NCBI RefSeq assembly: GCF_010669305.1 | Contig: NZ_CP048649.1 | Span: 620,001 to 684,000, forward strand | DNA from: Aminipila butyrica | Lineage (GTDB): Bacteria; Bacillota; Clostridia; Peptostreptococcales; Anaerovoracaceae | Direction: 5' to 3' | Length of the DNA stretch: 64,000 nt | Shown: one piece after another, positions 34,202-42,793 of the stretch | Layout: each line of letters begins with the position of its first letter | Position numbering within the stretch: position 1 is the first letter of the stretch | Program-made: the position numbers and the translations under genes | Notes under the pieces: generated by a model | What the model was told of the DNA's origin: nothing | Database searches by the model: none | The model's input: only the letters and a program-made list of their open reading frames with translations

Positions 34202-34223
34202 GTATGATAAAGTGAGTGAACAT

Positions 34224-34445
34224 ATGATTAAGCTTACAAAATTAAACGGTACAACATTTCTTCTGAATCATCAACTGATACAGATTATTGAAAAGATACC
34301 GGAATCTAAGATTGTCTTGAACAACAAAGAATATTATCTCGTTCAGGAATCCCTTGAGGAAATCCTCGAAAGGATTATCCAATTCGATGCCAAAGTGGCA
34401 AATCGACTGGAAGATTTAAAGGAAACATTTAGACAGCATCCATAA
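34224..34445 (+). CDS. flbD: Flagellar protein FlbD
   Basis: 73 residues from ATG 34224; family members begin MIKLT.LNG, so the ATG at 34173, which lies in a hairpin, is rejected. This small protein is found near flgE in many Firmicutes and spirochaetes (MIKLTKLNGTTFLLNHQLIQ). Its role is not well defined. No motAB or fliL follows; these usually lie between flbD and fliM. Confidence 0.85.
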   Translation: MIKLTKLNGTTFLLNHQLIQIIEKIPESKIVLNNKEYYLVQESLEEILERIIQFDAKVANRLEDLKETFRQHP

Positions 34446-34466
34446 CGTTGGATATTCATTTTGGGC

Positions 34467-34509
34467 TTTTAGGCTGGCTCTCTTGGAGGAAAGGCCTGAT
34501 TGCCTAAAA
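34467..34509 (+). promoter_or_regulatory. Hairpin after flbD
   Basis: TTTTAGGC (34467-34474) and GCCTAAAA (34502-34509) enclose a large loop that has an internal GGCC/GGCC-type pairing option. It is followed by a short T-poor tract, so termination would be weak. Confidence 0.35.
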
Positions 34510-34527
34510 TTTATATAGATAGGCCAG

Positions 34528-34556
34528 TTGACTTTCGACAGGCATCCCATTACTAT
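34528..34556 (+). promoter_or_regulatory. Possible internal promoter before fliM
   Basis: TTGACT (34528-34533), a 17-bp spacer and TACTAT (34551-34556). It would give fliM-fliY-cheY and the export-gate genes a separate transcript. The hairpin-like ATCCCCC/GGGAGGAT (34567-34583) lies in its leader. Confidence 0.5.
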
Positions 34557-34639
34557 TGCATAACAAATCCCCCAAGGGGAGGATTATAGGTTGTTTTAGA
34601 ACTGAGAAATTAAAAAGAAGGAAACAATAGGAGACTTAG

Positions 34640-35641
34640 ATGGCTGATGTATTATCACAAAGTCAAATAGACGCCCTGCTCAATTCCCTCAACACCTCTT
34701 CTGATGAAGAAGAGAAATTGATTGATGAGGAGGAAAATAAAAAAGTAAAGAAGTATGACTTTAAGACTCCTAAAAAATTCACCAGAGACCGGTTAAAGCT
34801 AATTTTCAGTGTATATGAAAATTTTGCACGAGTTATGTCGTCCTACCTGACCAGCATGATGCGCCTTTCCTGCCAAGTGGAAATGGTGGACATTGAAGAA
34901 CAGAAATATTTTGAGTTTAACAATGCGTTGTCGGAAAACGACATCGTAGCCATGGTAGACGGTTCTGTCAACAACGGGAAAGGTGATACGGAGACCTTAA
35001 TGGCCCAGATGAGCAATGAGGTGATTTATGCCTTGATTGATCGAATGCTGGGAGGAGGCGGAGACGTAGAAGGAGTGGACTCTGACGGGAGTTTTACAGA
35101 TGTGGAAATTTCTCTCTTTGAAAACGTCATGGTTCGGCTGCTGCCTATCATGGAGGAGTCCTGGCAAAGCTATTTTGATGTGGGGTTTCGCTTTGATAAG
35201 ATTGAGACCAATCCCCGGCTGATTCAGAGCATTCAGGCGGATGAAGTGGTGGTCATCGTGGTGTTAAATGTGGAAATTAAGGATACCACCGGTACCTTTA
35301 ATATTTGCATACCGGGCAGCCTCATGGAAGACGTATTTAAGCTGGTAGATCAGACTAACCTGGCTGGCAAGAGAAGGGAGCATACCACGGAGATTGCCAG
35401 AGAGGAGATTCTGGAGAGCTTGCGGGATTCTCAGCTGGAGGTACGGGCCTTCCTGGGAGAAGCGAATATGCTTCTGGAAGACGTGTATTCGTTGAAGCCA
35501 GGTGATGTAATTAACTTAAGAAAGCCTAAAGACTCAGATGTGGCTATATACGTGGAGGATAAACCATGGTATAAGGGACGTCTGGGTGAGAAAAAAGGCA
35601 GTGTTGCAGTTAAGATAACGGGTACGACCATAACCCGATAA
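34640..35641 (+). CDS. fliM: Flagellar motor switch protein FliM
   Basis: 333 residues. The N-terminal peptide MADVLSQSQIDALLNSL is the CheY-P docking segment. A CheC-like middle domain (about 45-230) and a C-terminal SpoA domain (about 245-330, with LGEANMLLEDVYSLKPGDVINL) build the C ring. FliM links the phosphorylated CheY signal to motor reversal. It is followed 15 bp later by fliY. Confidence 0.95.
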   Translation: MADVLSQSQIDALLNSLNTSSDEEEKLIDEEENKKVKKYDFKTPKKFTRDRLKLIFSVYENFARVMSSYLTSMMRLSCQVEMVDIEEQKYFEFNNALSENDIVAMVDGSVNNGKGDTETLMAQMSNEVIYALIDRMLGGGGDVEGVDSDGSFTDVEISLFENVMVRLLPIMEESWQSYFDVGFRFDKIETNPRLIQSIQADEVVVIVVLNVEIKDTTGTFNICIPGSLMEDVFKLVDQTNLAGKRREHTTEIAREEILESLRDSQLEVRAFLGEANMLLEDVYSLKPGDVINLRKPKDSDVAIYVEDKPWYKGRLGEKKGSVAVKITGTTITR

Positions 35642-35656
35642 TAGCAGAGGTGATAT

Positions 35657-36754
35657 ATGAACGATAACAATACTTATTTTACCCCCATGGAGATCGATGG
35701 TATCGGTGAAATCCTAAACATCAGCTTAGGATCATCGGCCACGGCCATGTCTGATATGTTGGGGAGAAAGGTGACCATCACCACGCCTAACGTGCAGATT
35801 CGGGGTTATGATGAATTTGAAATCAGCGAGGTTGAGCCTGCTGTAGGTGTAGAGATTACCTACGTGACTGGTTTAGATGGCAACAATTTGATGCTGCTCA
35901 AACGAGATGATGTCCGTAAAATTCTAGAAATCCTTATGTATACGGAGATTGACCCGGATACCTTCGAATTGGATGAACTTTCTTTGAGCGCCGTCTGTGA
36001 GCTGATGAATCAGATGATGGGGGCATCCGCTACCGCGATGGCCGATGTCATTGGCACGGTGGTCAATATCTCCACGCCGGTAGCTTTCGAAGTGGAGAAT
36101 GCGGAAACCTTTAAACAGAAATATTTTAAGTCAGATGAGCCTATGGTGGAAGTGTACTTTAATATTGAGATTGAAGATACTTTTTCCAGTAAGTTTATCA
36201 CTATGCTGTCGATGGATCTCTGCAAGAAACTGATTGCTTCTTTTGGATTTATGGATGGAAATGAAAAGTCTGAGGGAGAAGCTGCACCAGCACCGATTCC
36301 GGACATGGCATCAGCGGCAGCTGCTCCGGCCGCACCAGCACCGATGCCGCAAATGCAGAGTCAGATGGCTCAGCCAGCGCAGATGATGCCGCAAGGCTAT
36401 CCGCCGCAGATGTATGGACAGCCATACCCGGCAGACCCAAGGCTGATTAACGTGCAGCCGATTTACCACAATTATGAGGTCTCCCCCGCTGAGGCAGGGA
36501 CGAATCTGGACTTGATTATGAAGGTACCACTGCAGGTATCCGTAGAAATTGGCCGCACAAAGAAGCTGGTGAAGGATATTCTGGAACTGGGACAAGGATC
36601 TTTGGTGGTGCTGGATAAGCTGGCAGGAGATCAGGTGGACGTATATGTAAACGGTCAATGCATCGCAAAGGGCGATGTGGTAGTTGTTGATGATAACTTC
36701 GGTGTCAGAATCACAGAAGTAATCAAAAAGACTGATATCATTAACAGTCTATAG
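35657..36754 (+). CDS. fliY: Flagellar motor switch phosphatase FliY
   Basis: 365 residues. Two CheC-type phosphatase motifs are intact: GEILN near residue 20 and CELMN near residue 117, each with exactly 22 residues between the Asn and a Pro. These dephosphorylate CheY-P. A Pro/Gln/Met-rich linker (about 200-265) leads to a FliN-like SpoA domain (about 275-360). Unlike Bacillus FliY, the N terminus shows no LSQDEIDALL-type CheY-docking peptide. It replaces FliN in the C ring. Confidence 0.94.
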   Translation: MNDNNTYFTPMEIDGIGEILNISLGSSATAMSDMLGRKVTITTPNVQIRGYDEFEISEVEPAVGVEITYVTGLDGNNLMLLKRDDVRKILEILMYTEIDPDTFELDELSLSAVCELMNQMMGASATAMADVIGTVVNISTPVAFEVENAETFKQKYFKSDEPMVEVYFNIEIEDTFSSKFITMLSMDLCKKLIASFGFMDGNEKSEGEAAPAPIPDMASAAAAPAAPAPMPQMQSQMAQPAQMMPQGYPPQMYGQPYPADPRLINVQPIYHNYEVSPAEAGTNLDLIMKVPLQVSVEIGRTKKLVKDILELGQGSLVVLDKLAGDQVDVYVNGQCIAKGDVVVVDDNFGVRITEVIKKTDIINSL

Positions 36755-36821
36755 ATGTAAAAATAAGCGTGAAGAGAGAATAATCGGTTTTTCAGGAGCT
36801 ATTAAAGAAAGAGGTAAAAAG

Positions 36822-37184
36822 ATGGCAAAAATTTTATTAGTTGATGATGCAGCATTTATGCGTATGATGATCAAGGATACTTTGTCCAAGAATGGATACA
36901 CGGATTTATATGAAGCTGGGGATGGTGCGCAGGCTGTGGAGAAGTACGACGAGATTAAACCAGACTTAGTAATCATGGATATCACCATGCCAAATATGGA
37001 TGGCCTAGAGGCTTTAAAGGCTATTACAGGCAAGTACCCTGATGCCAAAGTTGTTATGTGCTCTGCCATGGGTCAGGAAGCTATGGTTATTGAAGCTATC
37101 AAGCTGGGTGCCAAAGATTTCATTGTAAAGCCGTTCAAGCCGGACCGGATATTGAAGACGGTATCTGCAGTCCTGCCACAGTAA
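36822..37184 (+). CDS. cheY: Chemotaxis response regulator CheY
   Basis: 120 residues, a single receiver domain. The acidic pair is at Asp8-Asp9, the phosphoacceptor is Asp53 (VIMDITMP), the switch Ser is in VVMCSAMG and the Lys is in VKPFKPDR. It carries the CheA signal to FliM, with FliY removing the phosphate. It is separated from cheA/cheR/cheB and placed within the motor genes, a Firmicutes habit. Confidence 0.95.
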   Translation: MAKILLVDDAAFMRMMIKDTLSKNGYTDLYEAGDGAQAVEKYDEIKPDLVIMDITMPNMDGLEALKAITGKYPDAKVVMCSAMGQEAMVIEAIKLGAKDFIVKPFKPDRILKTVSAVLPQ

Positions 37185-37190
37185 GAGGTG

Positions 37191-37550
37191 ATGAAGATTT
37201 TAAGTTCGATTATACCTTTGATGCTGGCTCTGATGGCAGTGGTCGGTGTCATCTATTTAAGCTATGTATTCAGCAAATATGTAGCTCTAGGTGCCAGCAA
37301 GATGAGTGGTACCAAGTATATGCGGGTGGTGGATCGGATGCTCTTAGGGCAGGATAAGATGATGATGATCGTCCAGATTGGCGAAAGCTATTATCTAACC
37401 GGTGTGACCTCTCAGAATGTCCAGATTATCAAGGAGTTGTCAGAAGACGAATTGGTGGAGATGGAAGGTTCCGCTTCACCGATGGGTCTTCAGCAGATGA
37501 TGACTTTTAAAAGTGCTCTGCAGAAGCATTTGAATAAAAATAAGGAATAA
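37191..37550 (+). CDS. fliO: Flagellar biosynthetic protein FliO/FliZ
   Basis: 119 residues with one N-terminal membrane helix (about residues 7-28) and a small cytoplasmic domain (KYMRVVDRMLLGQDKMMMIVQIGESYYLTGVTSQNV, read in parts) typical of FliO. It helps assemble the FliP ring. The exact start is uncertain: AGAGGTGATG places GTG 37188 and ATG 37191 very near the ribosome site. Position before fliP supports the call. Confidence 0.85.
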   Translation: MKILSSIIPLMLALMAVVGVIYLSYVFSKYVALGASKMSGTKYMRVVDRMLLGQDKMMMIVQIGESYYLTGVTSQNVQIIKELSEDELVEMEGSASPMGLQQMMTFKSALQKHLNKNKE

Positions 37551-37562
37551 GGTAATAGGCAC

Positions 37563-38219
37563 ATGACTGATTCAATTCTTTCAATAAATGGGACCGGCAT
37601 GCAGACATTGGAGATTCTGGTCCTTCTGACCTTGATTGCCCTGCTGCCTTCCATTTTAATTATGATGACGTCTTTTACCAGAATCGTCATCGTCTTATCG
37701 CTTTTGCGAAATGCTATGGGGTTACAACAGACCCCGCCTAATACAGTTATTATAGGCATCGCCCTGTTTTTATCGCTGTTTATCATGCAGCCAGTCATCA
37801 CAGACATTAATGAACAAGCGTATCAGCCCTATAAGGCAGATCAAATCACCCAGGAGCAGGCCATCGATACGGCCTCTGTTCCCCTCAAGGAATTCATGCT
37901 GAAACAAACGAAGGTAGAATCCTTGAACGTATTTTTAAACTTTGCAGGCCTAGATCGGCCGGAGAATTTAACGGACGTTCCCATGCACGTAGTGATTCCG
38001 GCCTTCATGACCAGTGAGTTGAGCCGGGCGTTTCTCATGGGATTTTTGTTATATATCCCTTTTTTAGTCATTGATATCATCGTCGCCAGCGTGCTTATGT
38101 CCATGGGTATGGTCATGCTGCCGCCATCTATGATATCTATGCCGTTTAAGTTGTTGCTTTTCGTAGTAGTCAATGGCTGGGAACTGCTCTTCACCACCTT
38201 GGTGAGCAGCTTTAACTAA
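37563..38219 (+). CDS. fliP: Flagellar type III export protein FliP
   Basis: 218 residues with four membrane helices. Family motifs are clear: MMTSFTRIVIVLSLLRNAMG near residue 40, TPPNTVIIGIALFLS, and MPMHVVIPAFMTSELSRAF near residue 140 (seen as DVPMHVVIPAFMTSEL). FliP forms the core of the export gate with FliQ and FliR. There is no cleavable signal extension as in some proteobacterial FliP. Confidence 0.96.
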   Translation: MTDSILSINGTGMQTLEILVLLTLIALLPSILIMMTSFTRIVIVLSLLRNAMGLQQTPPNTVIIGIALFLSLFIMQPVITDINEQAYQPYKADQITQEQAIDTASVPLKEFMLKQTKVESLNVFLNFAGLDRPENLTDVPMHVVIPAFMTSELSRAFLMGFLLYIPFLVIDIIVASVLMSMGMVMLPPSMISMPFKLLLFVVVNGWELLFTTLVSSFN

Positions 38220-38273
38220 GCCGGGCCGTGAAGGACATCTTTCGCAAGCCAGGCCAAGGGAAAGTGAGGAGAA

Positions 38274-38540
38274 ATGGAAACCTATTCACCTATATTTGAT
38301 GTACTGCATACAGCTGTGTTGGTTGCAGCAGAGGTGGCATCGCCCATACTTCTGGTCAGTATGGCGGTGGGGCTAATTATTGCCATCTTTCAGGCGGCTA
38401 CGTCTATACAGGAACAGACCATTACCTTTGTGCCAAAGCTGTTTATCATTGGTATCATCCTGGTGGTGACCGGTTCCTGGATTTTATCCACTCTGGTGGA
38501 TTTTACAAAGATGATTTTCGATACCATGCTGGAGTTATAA
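38274..38540 (+). CDS. fliQ: Flagellar type III export protein FliQ
   Basis: 88 residues with two membrane helices and the family motif VGLIIAIFQAATSIQEQTITFVPK (read in parts). It packs around the FliP/FliR core. It lies one base before fliR. Confidence 0.95.
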   Translation: METYSPIFDVLHTAVLVAAEVASPILLVSMAVGLIIAIFQAATSIQEQTITFVPKLFIIGIILVVTGSWILSTLVDFTKMIFDTMLEL

Positions 38541-38541
38541 C

Positions 38542-39318
38542 ATGCAGTCCTTTTTAGCAATTAATAATTTGACGGTCTTCGGGCTGATTTTGATGAGAAT
38601 GGTGGGGTGCATTGCCTTAAACCCTATATTGGGAAGAAAAAATGTTCCGCCGATGATGAAAGCAGGCATCTCTTTAATGCTGGCCATCCTAGTTTTCTCG
38701 TATACAGATATCTCCACCATAGAGGTTATCGATTCCACGGTTGAATATATCGTCATCGGGGTTAAAGAGTTGGTGGTGGGCTTCGTGGTAGGTTTTGCGG
38801 TCAGTTTATTCACTTATGTAATTATACTGGGTGGTGAGGTCATCGACATGCAGATGGGCCTATCGATGTCTAAAGTTTACGATCCAGCCAGCAACGTATC
38901 CCTGTCCTTGAATGCAACGTTTTATAATATTTTATTTATTTTTATGTTCTTTCACGTGCAAGGGCATTTGACTTTATTTAAGCTATTTTTAGAGCTGTCG
39001 AAGGCTGTTCCTTATGGGCAGACCTTGTTTGGGGAAGACCTAGCCACAGGGATGATTTCTGTATTCTGCCAGTGTACGATTTTGGGTATTAAGCTGGCTA
39101 TGCCAATGATTGCCCTCCAGTTTTTCGTGGAGATGGCCTTCGGCATCTTAATGAGGAATATACCACAGATTAATGTGATTATGATAAATATACAGGCAAA
39201 AATTTTTGCAGGACTGGTCTTTTTGCTCATTCTCTTTACGCCTACTTTGAGTTTCGTGGAGAGTCTGATTGATCAATTATTCAGTGCCATCGTGCAGTTG
39301 GCCAAGTTAATGGGGTGA
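38542..39318 (+). CDS. fliR: Flagellar type III export protein FliR
   Basis: 258 residues, about six hydrophobic segments. Motifs include RMVGCIALNPILGRKNVPPMMKAG near residue 18 (read in parts), GEVIDMQMGLSMSKVYDP near residue 100, and ALQFFVEMAFGILMRNIPQINV near residue 195. It completes the fliP-fliQ-fliR export gate. The flhB start is 6 bp downstream. Confidence 0.95.
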   Translation: MQSFLAINNLTVFGLILMRMVGCIALNPILGRKNVPPMMKAGISLMLAILVFSYTDISTIEVIDSTVEYIVIGVKELVVGFVVGFAVSLFTYVIILGGEVIDMQMGLSMSKVYDPASNVSLSLNATFYNILFIFMFFHVQGHLTLFKLFLELSKAVPYGQTLFGEDLATGMISVFCQCTILGIKLAMPMIALQFFVEMAFGILMRNIPQINVIMINIQAKIFAGLVFLLILFTPTLSFVESLIDQLFSAIVQLAKLMG

Positions 39319-39324
39319 TGAGGT

Positions 39325-40398
39325 TTGTCGCAATCAAAAACTGAAAAAGCCACCTCGAAAAAACGAAAAGACGAACGGAAAAAGGGTAATGTACCTCAAA
39401 GTAAAGACGTAACCAGCGTCATCTCTTTGTTAGTCATCTTCTCTGTACTAAAGAAACTTTTTCCCTACATGTATGAGACGTTTGGTTCCTTTTTCTCGTT
39501 TATCATGGGAAAGATGGTCAGCGTGGACGTATTCAGCGACGCAGCCAGAACAGAAGTTACTGTAGAAGCTGTTAAGGCTATGGTCATATCCACCTTGCCT
39601 CTGTTGTTAATCAGTGCGGGCATTGCCATCCTCTCCACAGGAGCTCAGACCAAGTTTCTGTTTTCTTCAGAAGCCATGAAGCCTAAGTTGAGCAAGTTTA
39701 ACCCGATCAACGGTATTTCCCGCATGTTCTCCGTGCGCAGCGGAGTAGAACTGATTAAAAACCTGATTAAAATTACTATTATTGTGGTGATTTTGTATAA
39801 ATTTATTTATGCCCGCTTTACAGAAATGGCGAGGATGCTTTTCTTGGATCCCATGCAGTCTTCTGTTTATGTGCTGGGGGCGGTGGTGAAGATGGCCTAT
39901 ATGGTCTGCATCATTTTCGTCTTTGTAGCCGGTTTAGACTATCTGTATCAACGCTGGGAATACGAGCGCAAGATTAAGATGAGCAAGCAGGAAATCAAGG
40001 AAGAATTCAAGCAGACAGAAGGAGATCCTCAGATTAAGGGTAAGATTAAGCAGAAGCAGCGTGAGATGGCCACTTCCAGAATGATGCAGGCCGTTCCCAC
40101 TGCCGATGTGGTTATCCGAAACCCGACACACTTCGCTGTGGCACTCAAGTATGATTCGGAAACGGACCAGGCTCCGGTGGTCGTGGCCAAGGGCCAGGAT
40201 GAGCTGGCTTTGCGAATTGTGGCCATCGCGGAACAAAATGGAGTCTATATCTTGGAGGATAGGCCCTTGGCCCGGGCTATTTACGCTACTGCTGAGTTGA
40301 AAATGGAGATTCCCTATGCGTATTACAGTGCCATAGCAGAAGTCTTTGCTTTGGTGTATAGCATAAAGAAGAATGATAAGGATATAAAGAGGAACTAG
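39325..40398 (+). CDS. flhB: Flagellar export gate protein FlhB
   Basis: 357 residues from a TTG with GATGAGG upstream. FlhB sets substrate specificity. The N-terminal EKATSKKRKDERKKGNVPQSKDV, four membrane helices, and a cytoplasmic domain are present. The self-cleavage site is intact: NPTH at residues 266-269 (cut between Asn and Pro). Normally flhA follows; here it does not, and instead come the ylqG-like gene and fhlB. Confidence 0.95.
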   Translation: MSQSKTEKATSKKRKDERKKGNVPQSKDVTSVISLLVIFSVLKKLFPYMYETFGSFFSFIMGKMVSVDVFSDAARTEVTVEAVKAMVISTLPLLLISAGIAILSTGAQTKFLFSSEAMKPKLSKFNPINGISRMFSVRSGVELIKNLIKITIIVVILYKFIYARFTEMARMLFLDPMQSSVYVLGAVVKMAYMVCIIFVFVAGLDYLYQRWEYERKIKMSKQEIKEEFKQTEGDPQIKGKIKQKQREMATSRMMQAVPTADVVIRNPTHFAVALKYDSETDQAPVVVAKGQDELALRIVAIAEQNGVYILEDRPLARAIYATAELKMEIPYAYYSAIAEVFALVYSIKKNDKDIKRN

Positions 40399-40401
40399 CT
40401 T

Positions 40402-41820
40402 ATGGCAGATATACTTCGCGTGACCACTCCCCTGAACGGCCAAGATGCCGCCAGCCGGGTGCGTCCTAATACCAATCAGGATCCCACCACCAACATCAAC
40501 AATACCATTAACCCCAGTCGGGTGCCCGGTAATGATCGTAAAGACCTGAACAATGATCAGGATACCAATAAATTTTCACCTCATCTGAAATCTAATTTTG
40601 ATTCCTTTCTAAACAAGCTAGCCAGTACGCCAGGTATGTCTGCGGAGACGGCTAGGCTATTCTTCACCCGGTATGGAAGTATCGTCAGTTCTGGTATGAG
40701 CGGCGGTATTGCAGCGGAAATGGCAAAGTACCTGCAAATGATGAAGGTCACGGATGCCGAGCTTTTAAACCTGCTAAAAGGGATGCAAGGCTCTTCTGTA
40801 AAATTTACTGGCAGCTTCTTCGACATTATAAGGGATTTGATGAGCAATAAAAATGTGTCTGGGGATGCAAAGGCCCTGATGTTGGAGTTCCTTCGGCGGT
40901 ATGATGCCATCACGGCCAACGATCACGCCTTGAAAAATATCTTATCTAACTTGAATAATATTGCAGATCGGATGATGAAATCCTCTGGTGATAAGCTGCG
41001 GGAGATGGCTGCGAACATCGATACCACTGCAGGAAAAGGTAATGTGTCTGGAAATCTAGCCTTCATGAGGGAAAACCTTATCCCCCTGCTGTCTAATTAC
41101 ATAGCCCAGACCAAAGATTACGGCAGTGTTCGGGATAATATCAGCTTATTCATCCTCAATTTTGCTCGTTATGAGATGGGCGGCAAAGAAGCCTTCTCGG
41201 AAGCATTAAACTCCCTGCTAGGCATTCCAGAAATCAGCAGTAAGGTCTCCAACAGCTTGATTGCAGAATTGGCTGACAGTATTTTTGCTGGAGCAAAAGG
41301 AGACAAGGCTCATTTGCTTCAGGATCAGCTGGTAAACATTCTGACAAAGGGTCTGGATGGACAGGCTGGATATCAGAATACCCAGGTGTTCCAGAATATT
41401 CTCCAGTCTGCCCTACTGAACGAAAGTGTTTACATGCCCCTGCTTCACATGATGTTTCCAGTGGAATACAACGGGCGGCAGATGTTTTCCGAGGTGTGGG
41501 TAGATCCGGACAGCGATGAAAGGAATGAAAAAGAGGCCGGCACGGCAGTCAAACTTCTGGTTAAATTTGATATCAAAGACTTAGGTTTCTTCGAGATGAT
41601 TCTGTTGGTGCAGAATAGCAAGGTAGACATGCAATTTTTCTATCCCGAGGGGCTGGAGCCCATGAAAGGCCAGATAAAAGATAGCATTTTTGCCATCATG
41701 GAGAGAAATGAATTGAAGTTCCGTTCGTATATGGCGGATAAGTGCGCCCAGCCAAAGGCGATTTCCGATGTGTTCCATAAGCTCTTTGAAGGGAGGAATA
41801 TGGTCAATGTCACAGCATAG
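40402..41820 (+). CDS. YlqG-like flagellar cluster protein of unknown function
   Basis: 472 residues starting 3 bp after flhB. An Asn/Thr/Asp-rich, disordered N terminus (about 1-60) precedes a mostly helical central body. The C-terminal part (about 350-465) is beta-rich, with YNGRQMFSEVWVDPDSD and LLVKFDIKDLGFFEMILLV; it resembles the YlqG/FliK-type C domain of the gene that precedes fhlB (ylqH) in Bacillus. No enzyme motif is visible. The last 14 bases overlap fhlB. A link to export or hook-length control is inferred only from context. Confidence 0.6.
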   Translation: MADILRVTTPLNGQDAASRVRPNTNQDPTTNINNTINPSRVPGNDRKDLNNDQDTNKFSPHLKSNFDSFLNKLASTPGMSAETARLFFTRYGSIVSSGMSGGIAAEMAKYLQMMKVTDAELLNLLKGMQGSSVKFTGSFFDIIRDLMSNKNVSGDAKALMLEFLRRYDAITANDHALKNILSNLNNIADRMMKSSGDKLREMAANIDTTAGKGNVSGNLAFMRENLIPLLSNYIAQTKDYGSVRDNISLFILNFARYEMGGKEAFSEALNSLLGIPEISSKVSNSLIAELADSIFAGAKGDKAHLLQDQLVNILTKGLDGQAGYQNTQVFQNILQSALLNESVYMPLLHMMFPVEYNGRQMFSEVWVDPDSDERNEKEAGTAVKLLVKFDIKDLGFFEMILLVQNSKVDMQFFYPEGLEPMKGQIKDSIFAIMERNELKFRSYMADKCAQPKAISDVFHKLFEGRNMVNVTA

Positions 41821-42073
41821 CGGTTCCAGACAACGGGCGGTAGCCCTGAAATACGACGAAAAGCAAGGCGCGGCTCCAGTTATCGTCGCTTCCGGCTTAG
41901 GACACATGGCGGAGAAGATTGTGGAGGTAGCCAACCACATGGATGTGCCGGTATATGAGGATACGTCTCTGGCTACCGTGTTATCCCAGCTGGAGCTGGG
42001 GGCCCAGATTCCAGAGGAAGTATATCGGGCGGTGGTAGAAATCTATATTTACTTTTTGAATTTTAAACAATAA
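41807..42073 (+). CDS. fhlB: FhlB, FlhB C-terminal-domain paralogue
   Basis: 88 residues from ATG 41807, after GGGAGG. It matches the FlhB cytoplasmic part after the NPTH site (AVALKYDEKQGAAPVIVASG, VPVYEDTSLATVL), as in Bacillus YlqH, but has no membrane part and no NPTH. Such proteins can stand in for the cleaved FlhB fragment. It overlaps the preceding gene and ends the operon at the terminator at 42140. Confidence 0.85.
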   Translation: MSQHSGSRQRAVALKYDEKQGAAPVIVASGLGHMAEKIVEVANHMDVPVYEDTSLATVLSQLELGAQIPEEVYRAVVEIYIYFLNFKQ

Positions 42074-42139
42074 ATATCCATTTGTTTAAGCTAAAAATTA
42101 AAGTGAAAGCTGGATTATATAACCTAAATTTGATTATTT

Positions 42140-42176
42140 AAGGTGCTATTCATGTTTAACATGGGTGGCATTTTTT
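42140..42176 (+). terminator. Terminator ending the main flagellar operon
   Basis: A 16-bp stem with several G-U pairs (AAGGTGCTATTCATGT against ACATGGGTGGCATTTT) and a TTA loop, followed by a T run. It separates the early operon from the late genes. Confidence 0.8.
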
Positions 42177-42205
42177 CATTTCCTACAAAAAAATAAAAAT
42201 AATAT

Positions 42206-42233
42206 TAAAGCTTTTAAAGCCCGCAGCCGATAT
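42206..42233 (+). promoter_or_regulatory. Sigma-28 (SigD)-type promoter of the late flagellar genes
   Basis: TAAA (42206-42209), a 16-bp spacer and GCCGATAT (42226-42233) match the SigD consensus exactly. Start of transcription would be near 42243. It drives flgM and probably flgN-flgK-flgL-fliW-csrA. Confidence 0.85.
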
Positions 42234-42280
42234 ATACTATAAGGTTTTATGAATTCAGATGAAACAAAGAGGTGTGTGTT

Positions 42281-42592
42281 ATGAAAATTACGGGAAATTA
42301 TTTCAATACCCAGATTAATAAAAAGAATACTCAGGGTTCTGCTGAGGCAACGAAGCCAGTGTATAAACAGTCGGTGCAAAATAGGGATTCTATTACGATT
42401 AATGCTTCCAAGGAGCAGATTGCTGAAGCGCAGTTTGCCAACTCGCTGAAGAGTCAGATTGCTGCTGAGGTGAGAACGAGTGCCTCCGCTGAAAAGCTGG
42501 ATGGCTTAGCTCAGCAGATTTCCAGAGGCGAATACGAGATTAATGCTAACGACATCGTTAAAAAGCTGCTAATGACAGAAGCAGATTTCTAG
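42281..42592 (+). CDS. flgM: Anti-sigma-28 factor FlgM
   Basis: 103 residues from ATG 42281, behind AGAGGTG. The C-terminal half has the FlgM pattern: EKLDGLAQQISRGEYEINANDIVKKLL (read in parts), which binds sigma-28 until the hook is finished and FlgM is exported. The N-terminal part is polar and disordered as usual. The gene for sigma-28 itself is not in the window. The sigma-28 promoter upstream makes FlgM part of its own feedback loop. Confidence 0.9.
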   Translation: MKITGNYFNTQINKKNTQGSAEATKPVYKQSVQNRDSITINASKEQIAEAQFANSLKSQIAAEVRTSASAEKLDGLAQQISRGEYEINANDIVKKLLMTEADF

Positions 42593-42793
42593 TCAGGGGC
42601 TGATTCCTAACGGAGGTCAGAGCTTAAGCCTTTCAACGAAACACCAGTTTAGATGGATAGGGATATCCCCATAGACAACGAACCAATGTGGCGAAACAGG
42701 CCGCAGATAGATACAATACACCGCCAGATGAACCCTACCGCAGGATGCGACTGACAGGAATCCAGATGGCAAGAGACGTAGGAGGAAACGCAT

